Below, piece by piece: positions 25,456 through 33,353 of a DNA stretch of 64,000 nt (positions within the stretch are counted from its first letter, which is position 1; each line of letters begins with the position of its first letter). The stretch is from JAITWN01 sp964437335 (GTDB lineage Bacteria; Pseudomonadota; Gammaproteobacteria; SZUA-140), in the NCBI GenBank assembly GCA_964437335.1, contig CAYTGL010000006.1, forward strand, positions 1 to 64,000. Direction: 5' to 3'. A program made the position numbers and the translations under genes. The notes under the pieces were generated by a model. It was not told the origin of the DNA, searched no databases, and saw only the letters and a list, made by a program, of their open reading frames with translations.

Positions 25456-25963
25456 CTTTCCGGAAGATCGACCGGAAGGTCATCAGCACGTTCAGAAAGA
25501 AGATCCAGAACCCCATGCCCATGACCGTCGCCACAATGCTGATGACCGGTGAGTAATAGCGGTGCACCTCGACCTGGGCGGCGGGATCGGTGAGCAATAA
25601 GTGGCCCTCGATGATGCCGAAGGTGATCAGTGTGCAGTAGAACAGACTCACCCCGGTTGCGGTCCACCAGAAAGTATGATTGATCAATCGCTTCGACCAG
25701 ACCGGTTTGCCTGAGATCTCCTGAATCAGGTAATAAGTCGTCGCCATCCCGAGTATCACCATGCCACCGACGAGGTTCATATGGGCGTGGGCGAGCGGAT
25801 CGATCATGTGCCCCGGACCTGAATGCGGGGTTCCGACCGAGACCAGCCAGGCACGGATAGGCGGGAGGACCTGGATCACACCCTGCAGGGTACCGATCAG
25901 CAGGAATAATACGGATCCGAAGATAAACTTGATCAGGTCACGATATTTCGGGTTCATAGGCAT
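25445..25963 (-). CDS. Stand-alone four-helix CcoN-C-terminal-like protein (copy 1)
   Basis: 172 residues with four transmembrane helices, matching only the last third of haem-copper oxidase subunit I. Helix 1 (FIFGSVLFLLIGTLQGVIQV) matches CcoN helix IX, and helix 2 carries HAHMNLVGGMVILGMATTYY, equivalent to the HxH-bearing helix X that ligates the two haems. Helices 3 and 4 (HTFWWTATGVSLFYC and ISIVATVMGMGFWIFFLNV) match XI and XII. The CuB histidines of helices VI and VII have no counterpart, so it cannot be an oxidase alone. Full length with a proper start and stop, so not a decayed gene. It is coupled to the CPVC protein gene. Confidence 0.75.
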   Translation of the reverse strand: MPMNPKYRDLIKFIFGSVLFLLIGTLQGVIQVLPPIRAWLVSVGTPHSGPGHMIDPLAHAHMNLVGGMVILGMATTYYLIQEISGKPVWSKRLINHTFWWTATGVSLFYCTLITFGIIEGHLLLTDPAAQVEVHRYYSPVISIVATVMGMGFWIFFLNVLMTFRSIFRKDGA

Positions 25964-26142
25964 ATGTCACAGCGCAGTACAACCGCGCCCGCCAGCGGGC
26001 GCCGGATTATCGTCTGGTGATTATTGCCGCGGCGTTGCGGGTTGTTACCACGGCGGATTTCGAGGTGATCCGTTCAGGTGGCCTGCGGTCCCGTCAGCAC
26101 GGCAGGTAGTATATCGACTGCAGACCCAATATGCACCCCGAT

Positions 26143-26170
26143 CCGGCGGCGGGAGTGCGCCCGCCGCCGG
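26143..26170 (-). terminator. GC-rich hairpin after the 26-residue gene
   Basis: Perfect 11-bp stem (CCGGCGGCGGG / CCCGCCGCCGG) with a 6-nt loop, about 45 nt beyond the stop of the small minus-strand gene. There is no T tract, so termination by this element alone is uncertain. Confidence 0.4.
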
Positions 26171-26213
26171 GAATCGCGGAAACAGCTTGCGGACTGGTAA
26201 AACGCGCTGACGT

Positions 26214-26294
26214 TCAGTCTATGGTAGTGAAGGGCAGGATCACGAAAATCGTGAACGCAATACCGAATAACAACATCAGGACACCCAGCTTCAT
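26214..26294 (-). CDS. Membrane microprotein, 26 residues
   Basis: Starts at 26294 with AGGGGGG about 8 nt upstream. The product is almost entirely one hydrophobic helix: MKLGVLMLLFGIAFTIFVIL plus six residues. The frame is open upstream to 26450, but that part is unlike protein and overlaps the leader. A promoter is predicted at 26419-26446. Such peptides can be accessory subunits of terminal oxidases (as CydX is for bd oxidase); the location among oxidase genes makes this plausible but unproven. Confidence 0.55.
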   Translation of the reverse strand: MKLGVLMLLFGIAFTIFVILPFTTID

Positions 26295-26418
26295 GACGAA
26301 TACCCCCCTAGGTATGATTCCACTATTGACAGCCATCCCGGTTCCTTGACCGGAATCGTCAACTACCCCCAAGCGACAGGCGCCGGCCGGCATCGACGGG
26401 CCACTCCCAAGCCTGCTT

Positions 26419-26446
26419 ACTATAGCAAATCGATCGGGTATTACAA
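26419..26446 (-). promoter_or_regulatory. Predicted promoter for the 26-residue gene
   Basis: Minus strand: TTGTAA (26446-26441), 16-nt spacer, TATAGT (26424-26419). It would give a leader of about 120 nt before the ATG at 26294. Confidence 0.45.
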
Positions 26447-26573
26447 ACAACCGGGGGATCCCCTAGGAGATTCGGTCCCGTCCGCTTGCAATATCCCTAC
26501 CCGCATGAAATCTCGAAGTTTTATTTCTTGCTGTCCGAATCAGGAAAAGGCCGCAACCGGGCGGCGGGCAATA

Positions 26574-26602
26574 TTGCCATTTCGGGTGTGATTGGCTATA
26601 GT
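26574..26602 (+). promoter_or_regulatory. Predicted promoter for the 42-residue gene
   Basis: TTGCCA (26574-26579), 17-nt spacer, TATAGT (26597-26602). Transcription would start about 60 nt before the ATG at 26669. Together with the promoter at 26419-26446 it makes this about 370-nt interval a divergent promoter region for two microprotein genes. Confidence 0.45.
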
Positions 26603-26668
26603 CAACCCTTGACGGTCCTCCCCTTGCCGGGGGATTGCATAACATGTCAGATACGGAGGGGTGACGGC

Positions 26669-26797
26669 ATGGTCGAAGAACTTGGTATTAATGTGTTGGT
26701 GCCGATCTTTGTGTTCAGCATCGTCGTTGTCGGCTCGATTCTGATCTCCAACATGGCGCTTGGCGATCTGAAGCGTCGGCGCGAGCGCGGAGAATAG
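26669..26797 (+). CDS. Small membrane protein, 42 residues
   Basis: GGAGGGG lies 7 nt before the ATG at 26669. One transmembrane helix at about residues 8-28 (INVLVPIFVFSIVVVGSILI) is followed by a short basic tail ending DLKRRRERGE. It has its own promoter and a terminator hairpin at 26845-26868, so it is a monocistronic unit facing the end of the large minus-strand cluster. Family not recognised. Size and topology resemble small oxidase subunits. Confidence 0.65.
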   Translation: MVEELGINVLVPIFVFSIVVVGSILISNMALGDLKRRRERGE

Positions 26798-26844
26798 CCG
26801 TCACGCGAGCCGGCATCGTCCGGCCGCGACGACTGCATCACCGG

Positions 26845-26868
26845 TAAAGGGTCCGCAAGGACCCTTTA
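26845..26868. terminator. Bidirectional terminator hairpin
   Basis: TAAAGGGTCC-GCAA-GGACCCTTTA forms a 10-bp stem with a stable GCAA tetraloop. It serves the 42-residue plus-strand gene and overlaps the TAA stop (26866-26868) of the minus-strand cluster's last gene. The A/T ends of the stem give short T runs in both directions. Confidence 0.7.
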
Positions 26869-29472
26869 TTGTATCCGGCGATCGAGCGGCGCGAGCTCCC
26901 GCAGGGAATCCCGATACCGCGCCGCCAACACCTGGTTTCCCGCCCCAGCCTCGAGCCGCCACAACGCATGCAACACCTCGATGTGATCAGGCCGGATAGA
27001 GAGTATCCGCTCCAGCGCCGTCCGTCTATCGATGCCGAGGCTCATCCCCTGATCGAGACTCGCATACATGCGGTCAGCGATATCGAAACTGATCCATCGA
27101 TCCCGTGGATTCGCCTCCAAGGCCATGTGCATGAGCCTGGCGGCCTCCTGAGCCCGGTCGCTCAGTGACGCGACCCAGGCCAGGGTCGCAATCTCTGTCG
27201 CGATGTAGGCGCCCTCGAACGCCTCGAAATTCTCGGCGGGGATCTCGAGCATCGCGGCAGCCGCCTCGACTGAAGGCCTGTCTGCCAGCAACCGGCCGGT
27301 CAGCCTGCCGAGATCGAATTCACTGCCATAGCGCGCCTGGGGCAGACTGAATTCGATGCGCGGCGCCCATTCATCCTGAACCGGACCGTCGTCATGCCGG
27401 ATTTCGCCCCAATATCTGCCGAGCCAGGTCCACAAGCCTTCGCCACCGGTCAGTGCATCGCGTTGTGACGATTCCATCCAGGTCATCCGTTCGATGACAG
27501 CTTCCATATCCAGCCGGCCCCGGGGCGTCCCCACCATCGCTACCCTGAAGCCGTCGATAAAGTAAGAGGCCCCGGGGAACACGCGCGCGAAACTGCGCAT
27601 GACAATATCGAGCGAGCGCGCATCAAACTGGTTCAGGGCCAGCCACTGCACAAATACGCCATCCTCGGCAAGACGCTCTCGCACGCGCCAGAACTGCTGC
27701 ATTGACAGCAGATTACTGCGTCCAACCAGGTCGGGATGGAACAGGTCACCCACAATCACATCATAATTGCGACCGGCGGCGCGGAGAAAGCGTCTGACAT
27801 CGTCGTGCACGATACGGGCCTTGTCGGTGATGCCGTGATTGACCGGCCCGAAGTACGTACCGGCAGCGGCGATTGCGCCTGCGGACAGTTCGACAGCGAC
27901 TACTGACAGATCCGGAAGCGCGAGCGAACCCGCCGCGGTGATTCCGGTGCCGAGTCCGAGAAACAGCGCCTCCTTCGGCTCCGGATGCAATATCAGCGGC
28001 AGGCGCGCCATGTTCATCTGCGCCGCGACCGCAGCCGGCTCCGTGGATGCCTCCATGCGCCGCAGGTCCGACAACAATACCCGCTGGCCATCCGGCTGTT
28101 CGATGACATGGGTGATCGACAGCGCATCTTCGTACACCATCATGTCCCGACTGCCGGCATGCGGTCCAGGCAGCAGCCGGTTGACTTCCGGCAGGGAACC
28201 GATCGGCCAGCTGAGCGCAAGCAACAGTGGCAGCGCAAACCACATTCGCCGGGACGTCGACCAGGCCATGCCGAACAGAAAGAGCAGCAGCGCTGCGACA
28301 CAAATCGTCGCTGGCGTCCCGATCCACGGCACCAGGATGAAACCCGCCGCCAGGGCGCCGACCGAGGCGCCTGTTGCATTCGCGCCGTAGAGCCAGGCGC
28401 CGGTCAGGTTATCGCCGGCGCCGATGCCGCGGCTGAGCAGCGGCAGCCAGGCGCCGAGCACCAGCGTCGTCGACAGGGTCAGCAGCGCAATTGCCAGGCC
28501 TTGGGCAACCAGCGCCGCCCCGAGCGATCCGAATTCAGCGCCGTCCGCCCAGGCCGCGAGTACCGACAAGCCCGCAAGACTGAGGAGCGCCGTCGCGCTT
28601 GCAACGGGCGGGAACCACGTGAGACCCGTGGAAACCGGGATCCGCCTGGCCAGCAGGCTACCCAGCCCAATGCCGATCAGGAAGATGCACAGCAAGATTG
28701 CCAGCACATATTCGGTGCGCAGCAGAATCATGCCATACAGGCGCGTCCAGCCGACCTGCAGCATGAGCGCCGCTGCGCCTATGCCGGCATAAAACACCAG
28801 CGTTCGCCAGGGAGGGCGCGCGCTGGTCACGATCGTAGCGCCCGCCGCGAACTCGTGCCTTGCAGATAGCGAGATCAGTACCGCCGCGAGCGCGACCAGC
28901 AGGCCCAGGGTCGCGACCAGCTGGATCGCGCCTGCCCAGCCTACCAGCGGCAGCAACAGCAGCGGCACCAGGGCGCCGCTTGCTCCGCCCAGCGTGTTCA
29001 AACCGTACACCGAGACGATCGTCACTGGGGTGTTTTCGAAATAGCGTAATACCAGCGGGAAACCGACACCGAGCGCCAGCGCGGGAAAGAACAGGATCAG
29101 AAACGAAACTACGCCCTGCAGCAGAAACCACGACTTCAGCGGCAGGACAACTGCGATTGCGCCGAGCAATCCGTCAACGAAAGCAAACAGCCAGGGCATC
29201 GACAATGCGAATATCGCGACGCCCCCCTCGAGCAGCGCGAACAGGACCAGTGGGCGTGTAAACCGGCGTACTGACCAGGCTCCGAGCAAGCCGCCCGCGC
29301 CAAGGCCTGCCATGAATGCGACCAGCGTGACGACCACGCCGAAGTTGCTGACGCCGAACTGGATGGACAACATGCGCACCCACAGGACTTCATAGGCGAC
29401 GCCGGTGACACCGGACAGGAAGTAGATCCCGAGCAGCAGCGATGTCCACCTGCTGCCAGCGGTCGCCTGCAT
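26866..29472 (-). CDS. MFS-like membrane domain fused to a spermidine-synthase-like domain
   Basis: 868-residue fusion. The first 430 or so residues are polytopic (about 12 helices; FLSGVTGVAYEVLWVRML is the usual start of this family), then more helices to about 455. A Rossmann domain like spermidine synthase follows: FLGLGTGITAAG as the nucleotide loop, VVAVELSAGAI, and VIVGDLFHPD in place of the catalytic Asp loop. The C-terminal 150 residues look TPR-like. Members are often called fused MFS/spermidine synthase; true polyamine chemistry is unproven. The start at 29472 follows the upstream stop by 16 nt; an earlier ATG at 29547 would overlap that gene. Last gene of the cluster. Confidence 0.75.
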   Translation of the reverse strand: MQATAGSRWTSLLLGIYFLSGVTGVAYEVLWVRMLSIQFGVSNFGVVVTLVAFMAGLGAGGLLGAWSVRRFTRPLVLFALLEGGVAIFALSMPWLFAFVDGLLGAIAVVLPLKSWFLLQGVVSFLILFFPALALGVGFPLVLRYFENTPVTIVSVYGLNTLGGASGALVPLLLLPLVGWAGAIQLVATLGLLVALAAVLISLSARHEFAAGATIVTSARPPWRTLVFYAGIGAAALMLQVGWTRLYGMILLRTEYVLAILLCIFLIGIGLGSLLARRIPVSTGLTWFPPVASATALLSLAGLSVLAAWADGAEFGSLGAALVAQGLAIALLTLSTTLVLGAWLPLLSRGIGAGDNLTGAWLYGANATGASVGALAAGFILVPWIGTPATICVAALLLFLFGMAWSTSRRMWFALPLLLALSWPIGSLPEVNRLLPGPHAGSRDMMVYEDALSITHVIEQPDGQRVLLSDLRRMEASTEPAAVAAQMNMARLPLILHPEPKEALFLGLGTGITAAGSLALPDLSVVAVELSAGAIAAAGTYFGPVNHGITDKARIVHDDVRRFLRAAGRNYDVIVGDLFHPDLVGRSNLLSMQQFWRVRERLAEDGVFVQWLALNQFDARSLDIVMRSFARVFPGASYFIDGFRVAMVGTPRGRLDMEAVIERMTWMESSQRDALTGGEGLWTWLGRYWGEIRHDDGPVQDEWAPRIEFSLPQARYGSEFDLGRLTGRLLADRPSVEAAAAMLEIPAENFEAFEGAYIATEIATLAWVASLSDRAQEAARLMHMALEANPRDRWISFDIADRMYASLDQGMSLGIDRRTALERILSIRPDHIEVLHALWRLEAGAGNQVLAARYRDSLRELAPLDRRIQ

Positions 29473-29488
29473 GCTCAGTTCCGGGCTG

Positions 29489-29872
29489 TTAGAAAGGGAA
29501 GAACCAGACGATCGCTGTGACGGCATGGACGATCGCGAGGAAGACACTGACTCCGGCGAATATCATGTGTGCCAGAAACACCTGCTTGCCGAACGCCACC
29601 ATCGAGACACCGAGCACGGCGGTGGTGATAATGGTGATCAGCAGGACAAAGCCCATCATGAACAGGATCTGGTGCTTGCGTTCGTCACTGATCGCGACGA
29701 CGTCGCTCTTGACGACCTCCCCCTCGGTGAACCCCCGTAAGACATCGAAGGGCTTGTCTGTGTCGTCTTCCGCGCGGGAGACGCCGGGGGAGACCATTAC
29801 ACCGACCAGGACCAGCAGGAGACATACGATCCACAGCCTGGTCGACCGGTTACTGCCTGCAAACACTGTCAT
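29489..29872 (-). CDS. Hypothetical membrane protein with signal peptide
   Basis: 127 residues. The N-terminus LWIVCLLLVLVGVMVSPGVSRAE reads as a cleavable signal peptide. A short periplasmic segment (about 36-65) is followed by two transmembrane helices, near 68-92 and 98-124. No cysteines or haem motifs in the mature part; one histidine (H67) near the membrane edge and H100, H116 within helices. Family unrecognised. It overlaps the upstream gene by 4 nt and precedes the fusion gene by 16 nt, so it belongs to the oxidase cluster transcript. Confidence 0.65.
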   Translation of the reverse strand: MTVFAGSNRSTRLWIVCLLLVLVGVMVSPGVSRAEDDTDKPFDVLRGFTEGEVVKSDVVAISDERKHQILFMMGFVLLITIITTAVLGVSMVAFGKQVFLAHMIFAGVSVFLAIVHAVTAIVWFFPF

Positions 29873-30123
29873 CGCCGGTTTTCGTTATCGTCGTTGTCGG
29901 TCGGGTCATCGGTCTCATCGGGCTTCGCGAACCTCCAGTGCATGATTGCCATCAGGATCAGCGGCACCATGACCAGGGGCAGCAGAAATACGAAGATCAT
30001 CCACGGGGTATTGATGCTGACAGTCACCCAGCGATAGCTGTCAAAGGCGTGCGCGGCCTGTGACTGGCCCATCAACAGCGAGAGGAATATCCCGAATTGA
30101 AATGATCGTGCTGTAATGCTCAT
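29869..30123 (-). CDS. Small hypothetical membrane protein
   Basis: 84 residues: signal peptide (FGIFLSLLMGQSQAAHA), a short periplasmic linker FDSYRWVTVSINTPW, one transmembrane helix (about 42-62), and an acidic Asp/Glu/Asn-rich cytoplasmic tail from about 68. It overlaps both neighbours by 4 nt (ATGA type), so translation is coupled along this run. No recognised family. Confidence 0.65.
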   Translation of the reverse strand: MSITARSFQFGIFLSLLMGQSQAAHAFDSYRWVTVSINTPWMIFVFLLPLVMVPLILMAIMHWRFAKPDETDDPTDNDDNENRR

Positions 30124-31184
30124 TCGACATCCTGCGCGACTCTGAATCCGAAGAAATCAGATGCATAGTTGGGCAACGAAAAATTCCGGTGAAAGGACGA
30201 GGTCGAGAACGGATCGCTCTTCCAGGACCCGCCACGGATGACCTTGTAACGCTCGTTTGTCGGCACGAACTCCGCGATCGACAATGACCGGAGCGAAGCG
30301 GAATCCGGAATCGCCGGCAGGCTCGCGTAGAACATGTGCTCGGGCGCCGGCGATCCGGGATAGGGCAGAAAATCGTCATCGACCCATTCGGCGATGTTCC
30401 CAGCCATGTCCATGACGCCGTAGGGACTCGCGCCATTCTGATACCGCGTCACTTCTGTCGTTGATCCTACACGATAATAGGTGTTCAGGCGATCCGGATC
30501 CATCCGGTTACCCCATGGCCAGCGCCAGCCTTCAGGACCTCTGGCGGCCCGCTCCCATTCCGCTTCGGTCGGCAAACGCATGCCGGCCCATTCGGCATAT
30601 CTTTTCGCATGGAACCATGAAATCATCGCCACCGGATGCAATTCGATACCCGGCGGTATCTTGCCGCCGGTCCAGTGTATCGGTGGCCGCTGATTGGTCG
30701 CAGCGATATAGCGCGCATACTGGGCATTTGTCACGGGATATTTCGCGATACGGTACGCCGCCATCTCGACGATATGCTCAGGCTGGTTCTGCACGTCCGC
30801 GCGCGGCATGTTGGTCCCCACCGCGTAGGGGCCGGCCGGAATCTCGATCATCGTACCGATCTCGCGCCACTGCTCGGGCGTCAGTAATGCCTCCGCCTCT
30901 TCAACACTGTAGCTGGCTACCAGTCCGGGCATATACTGATGCTCGACCTCGAGGAAAAGATCCTGCCCGGCCGCGCGTTGCCTGTCCCTCGCCTCGTTGA
31001 TATCGTAGGTCACCTTGCCGCGCATATCGTTCATACGGTTTTCACCGAGCTTCAGCACATGCAGGCTTCCGCCGAGGAAAGTCAGCACGAGACACGTGAC
31101 GAGGGTTGCGGTCATGTACCGCTTCCTGATTTTCACCTGCCGCTTGTCGCGGAGGACTCCCTGGGGTGTATAGCTGATGCTCAT
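30120..31184 (-). CDS. Membrane-anchored FGE/SUMF1-fold protein without catalytic cysteines
   Basis: 354 residues: one N-terminal transmembrane helix (about 24-44), a helical linker, then the formylglycine-generating-enzyme fold from about 110. Family motifs are IPAGPYAVGT, YRIAKYPVTNAQYARYI, RLPTEAEWERAARGP, GVMDMAGNIAEWVDD, VIRGGSW and FGFRVA. The paired cysteines that FGE needs are absent; the corresponding region after GGSW reads KSDPFSTSSFHRNF. It thus resembles the non-catalytic NirV-like relatives found beside respiratory enzymes. Probably a periplasmic structural or maturation factor of the complex. Overlaps both neighbours by 4 nt. Confidence 0.8.
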   Translation of the reverse strand: MSISYTPQGVLRDKRQVKIRKRYMTATLVTCLVLTFLGGSLHVLKLGENRMNDMRGKVTYDINEARDRQRAAGQDLFLEVEHQYMPGLVASYSVEEAEALLTPEQWREIGTMIEIPAGPYAVGTNMPRADVQNQPEHIVEMAAYRIAKYPVTNAQYARYIAATNQRPPIHWTGGKIPPGIELHPVAMISWFHAKRYAEWAGMRLPTEAEWERAARGPEGWRWPWGNRMDPDRLNTYYRVGSTTEVTRYQNGASPYGVMDMAGNIAEWVDDDFLPYPGSPAPEHMFYASLPAIPDSASLRSLSIAEFVPTNERYKVIRGGSWKSDPFSTSSFHRNFSLPNYASDFFGFRVAQDVE

Positions 31185-31693
31185 CGGTCAGAACCCTTGG
31201 GTAATTCCGCAGTGCTCGCCGGCTTGGGATCAATCCTGCCGTACTTCTTGTGCAGTTTATGGAGATTGTGCCGTTCCGTCCTGCCATAGGTTCGCCTGAC
31301 CATGACTTCGCCGATGACGCCTCCGACCGTCGCAAACTCGACGCAGAGTATGATCACGAATATCCAGTAGCCGATCGGCAGGATGACCCCGCCGTCAGCC
31401 GGCGTGGTTCCATACACCTGATAATAGAGGATCGAGTGAACGATGAGCGCAGGGGCATGCGCAAGTATTTTCCCGCCCAGTCCATAAACCAGCGATACGG
31501 CAATGCCTGCAAGAAAGGGCACGAAAAACAGCGTCAGGACCCACTGGGGCGTATAGGTCGCCGGGCCATAATAAAATTCCAGCCTGACCCCGAGCAACTT
31601 TCCTCCGAGGTAAACCACGACCGCGCCTGCTGCAACCGCGCCCGCGGCGACGCAGCAGTCCATCAGGCGGCTTTTTATCTGCGGTCTATTCAT
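31181..31693 (-). CDS. Four-helix hypothetical membrane protein
   Basis: 170 residues with about four transmembrane helices (near 13-33, 50-72, 78-92, 105-128) and a basic cytoplasmic tail HNLHKLHKKYGR. Two cysteines (CC) at the start of helix 1 and one in helix 4. No family recognised. It overlaps the cytochrome gene upstream by 8 nt and the FGE-like gene downstream by 4 nt. Confidence 0.65.
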   Translation of the reverse strand: MNRPQIKSRLMDCCVAAGAVAAGAVVVYLGGKLLGVRLEFYYGPATYTPQWVLTLFFVPFLAGIAVSLVYGLGGKILAHAPALIVHSILYYQVYGTTPADGGVILPIGYWIFVIILCVEFATVGGVIGEVMVRRTYGRTERHNLHKLHKKYGRIDPKPASTAELPKGSDR

Positions 31694-32177
31694 TAACCGG
31701 TTGATACGTCAGGCCTGTCAGAACTTCGTATTCCGCACGCTTGACTTCCTCGAGGTACCAGTCCTCAACCTTCAGGCTGGCAAGGTAGGCAGCCAGCAGA
31801 CGCCGCTCCTCTTCCGGCAGATGCGCATAGGATGGCATGCGGTACTCAGCCTTCAGGCGAGACGGCAGGATTGTCTGGGGATCTCCGGAGGAGATATATT
31901 CGTAGAACCACTCCTCGCTTCTGAGTGTACCGATGCCATCGAGCGCGGGGGCGGGCACGCTCTGCAACCAGTTTCTGACCAGCCACAGGGAATGGCAGTT
32001 CGTGCAGTCATTGCGCTTGACGATCGCTTCCGCCTGAATCTGCATTTCACGGGGCATGGTCGTGTAGAAAGGTATTCCGGGATCCGGCTCACCCGTACTC
32101 CTGATACCGTTGTAGGTCGCGAGACCGATGACCAGCGCGGCTATAGCGATGTAGATGTTCCGCTCACCGGTTCGCAT
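31686..32177 (-). CDS. Membrane-anchored monohaem cytochrome c
   Basis: 163 residues. N-terminal anchor helix (about 8-25), then a periplasmic class I cytochrome c domain with one haem site, C58-x-x-C61-H62 (NDCTNCHSLW). The likely axial methionine is in EYRMPSYAHLPEEE, the usual ending. It could take the electron-entry role of the missing CcoP, though CcoP has two haems. The partner cytochrome at 39699-40271 has the same layout but is longer. Overlaps the CcoS-like gene by 14 nt. Confidence 0.85.
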   Translation of the reverse strand: MRTGERNIYIAIAALVIGLATYNGIRSTGEPDPGIPFYTTMPREMQIQAEAIVKRNDCTNCHSLWLVRNWLQSVPAPALDGIGTLRSEEWFYEYISSGDPQTILPSRLKAEYRMPSYAHLPEEERRLLAAYLASLKVEDWYLEEVKRAEYEVLTGLTYQPVNE

Positions 32178-32451
32178 GCTTCTCAGCGTGCCGCCGTGCC
32201 TTCTCTTTCAGAAACTCGCCTCTCAGCTCAGTCTGATGCTCGATGACTTCCCGCGACTTGGCATACTCCTTCGGGTCCATCTTATCCTCGTCATCCTTGT
32301 CGAAAACGACATACTTGATGTCTTCGTCGAACTGGTAGTTCTTCGCCGCCCAGCGCAGGCCGACAATTACACCGATCAGAATGCCGGCTGCGGCGATCAT
32401 CCATACATAGATAGTCCAGCCGTCGGGTAATGAATGCAGAAATTCTTTCAT
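32164..32451 (-). CDS. CcoS-like small membrane protein
   Basis: 95 residues with one transmembrane helix (about 14-34), then RWAAKNYQFDEDIKYVVFDK and DDED. This matches the CcoS pattern, in which the helix is followed by a conserved QFDD segment and an I-x-x-D-D-D ending. CcoS proteins are needed to insert haem and copper into cbb3 oxidase. The charged C-terminal extension (about 40 residues, Lys/Glu-rich) is longer than usual. Between the 108-residue membrane gene and the monohaem cytochrome gene. Confidence 0.6.
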   Translation of the reverse strand: MKEFLHSLPDGWTIYVWMIAAAGILIGVIVGLRWAAKNYQFDEDIKYVVFDKDDEDKMDPKEYAKSREVIEHQTELRGEFLKEKARRHAEKHANR

Positions 32452-32465
32452 GGTCTTGCTCCTCG

Positions 32466-32792
32466 CTACACAAGGTAGCCTTCGATCAACTGAATGTAAC
32501 CAAGTATCACCGCGAAGATCATGCCGCCGACCATCGCGCCGAACATGATCTTTTCGCCGCGTTTCAACTTCCCTTCGCCCTTGGGCATGTACAAATAAAG
32601 GATATATGAAAAAATAATCAGTGAAACGATCAGGAATACAAAGATTCCCTGACTGAATTTCTGCGATCTCAACCCTTCAATGCTGAGATCCAGACCCCAG
32701 ATGTACGCGTCCGGGGCCGTCGACGCAACGGCCGGCAGTATTTGACTGGTTGCGCCAAAAAAGCCTGCCAGGATTGAAATGAACTCGGACAT
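32466..32792 (-). CDS. Three-helix hypothetical membrane protein
   Basis: 108 residues; helices near 5-25, 49-69 and 82-105, with a basic loop MPKGEGKLKRGEK between the last two. No cofactor motif. First gene after the predicted promoter at 32902-32930, hence the head of the distal half of the cluster. Family not recognised. Confidence 0.65.
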   Translation of the reverse strand: MSEFISILAGFFGATSQILPAVASTAPDAYIWGLDLSIEGLRSQKFSQGIFVFLIVSLIIFSYILYLYMPKGEGKLKRGEKIMFGAMVGGMIFAVILGYIQLIEGYLV

Positions 32793-32901
32793 GCATGGTA
32801 CCTTGGGGAGGCTCGGAAAATTGCCGGATGCTCAAGGCTGATAACCACGCCAAGCCTCGCATAACCAGATGATACGGATATTACTCCTGCAATACCCGGT
32901 A

Positions 32902-32930
32902 AATATATCTTAATTGAACACTGTGATCAA
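32902..32930 (-). promoter_or_regulatory. Internal promoter of the oxidase cluster
   Basis: Minus strand: TTGATC (32930-32925), 17-nt spacer, TATATT (32907-32902), about 100 nt before the ATG at 32792. The surrounding TTGATCACAGTGTTCAA has an imperfect two-fold look, possibly a regulator site overlapping -35. The rest of the 408-nt interval 32793-33200 holds no supported gene. Confidence 0.5.
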
Positions 32931-33086
32931 AACATCAGCAGCCTGATATTGTATTGGCAACAGGTACTTGGCGTTAGTTCCGCAGCGGCGGATCTGGTGG
33001 AGGTACATGCCGACGGAGAACTGCTCACGCTGAGAGGCGGAGTCGACACTTCTCCGATCTTAATTATCTGCAGGGCTGAAACTGGC

Positions 33087-33127
33087 AGGCGCACGGCGCA
33101 GCCCTTGCTGCCATACCGTGCGCCTGA
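33087..33127 (-). terminator. Hairpin after the CcoQ-like gene
   Basis: Perfect 11-bp inverted repeat (CAGGCGCACGG / CCGTGCGCCTG) with a second GCAGC/GCTGC stem in its loop, about 75 nt past the CcoQ-like stop. No strong T tract follows, so it may be a partial terminator or a 3'-stabilising structure between the two halves of the cluster. Confidence 0.5.
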
Positions 33128-33200
33128 CCTGATTGGCGTACTTTAGAATTAGCGTGCAATCAAACCAGAGATGACTGCGGCGCCTCTTCGACTCGATACC

Positions 33201-33353
33201 TTACTTGAACGGGTTGTCGTCGTTGTCGCCTGCCTGCTTTTTCTCCCAATACCGGTAGCTGTCGACAAAGAAGACCCCGTACACGGCAAAGCACAGGAAG
33301 ACCACCGCGATTATTGCAGCGAATACTCCCGGTGCGTAATCAATGTCGATCAT
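33201..33353 (-). CDS. CcoQ/FixQ-like small subunit, 50 residues
   Basis: One transmembrane helix (about 9-30, GVFAAIIAVVFLCFAVYGVFFV) followed by DSYRYWEKKQ and an acidic tail. Size, topology and position after the CcoO gene fit the CcoQ subunit of cbb3 oxidases, which stabilises CcoP or supercomplexes. The sequence is too short for certain assignment. Its ATG overlaps the stop of the 221-residue gene by 4 nt. Confidence 0.6.
   Translation of the reverse strand: MIDIDYAPGVFAAIIAVVFLCFAVYGVFFVDSYRYWEKKQAGDNDDNPFK

Noticed and set aside
32908..32935. FNR or CRP binding site at TTGATCACAGTGTTCAA
   Set aside because: The half-sites are at the wrong spacing for TTGAT-N4-ATCAA and the sequence lacks the TGTGA-N6-TCACA pattern; mentioned only as a possible unknown operator.
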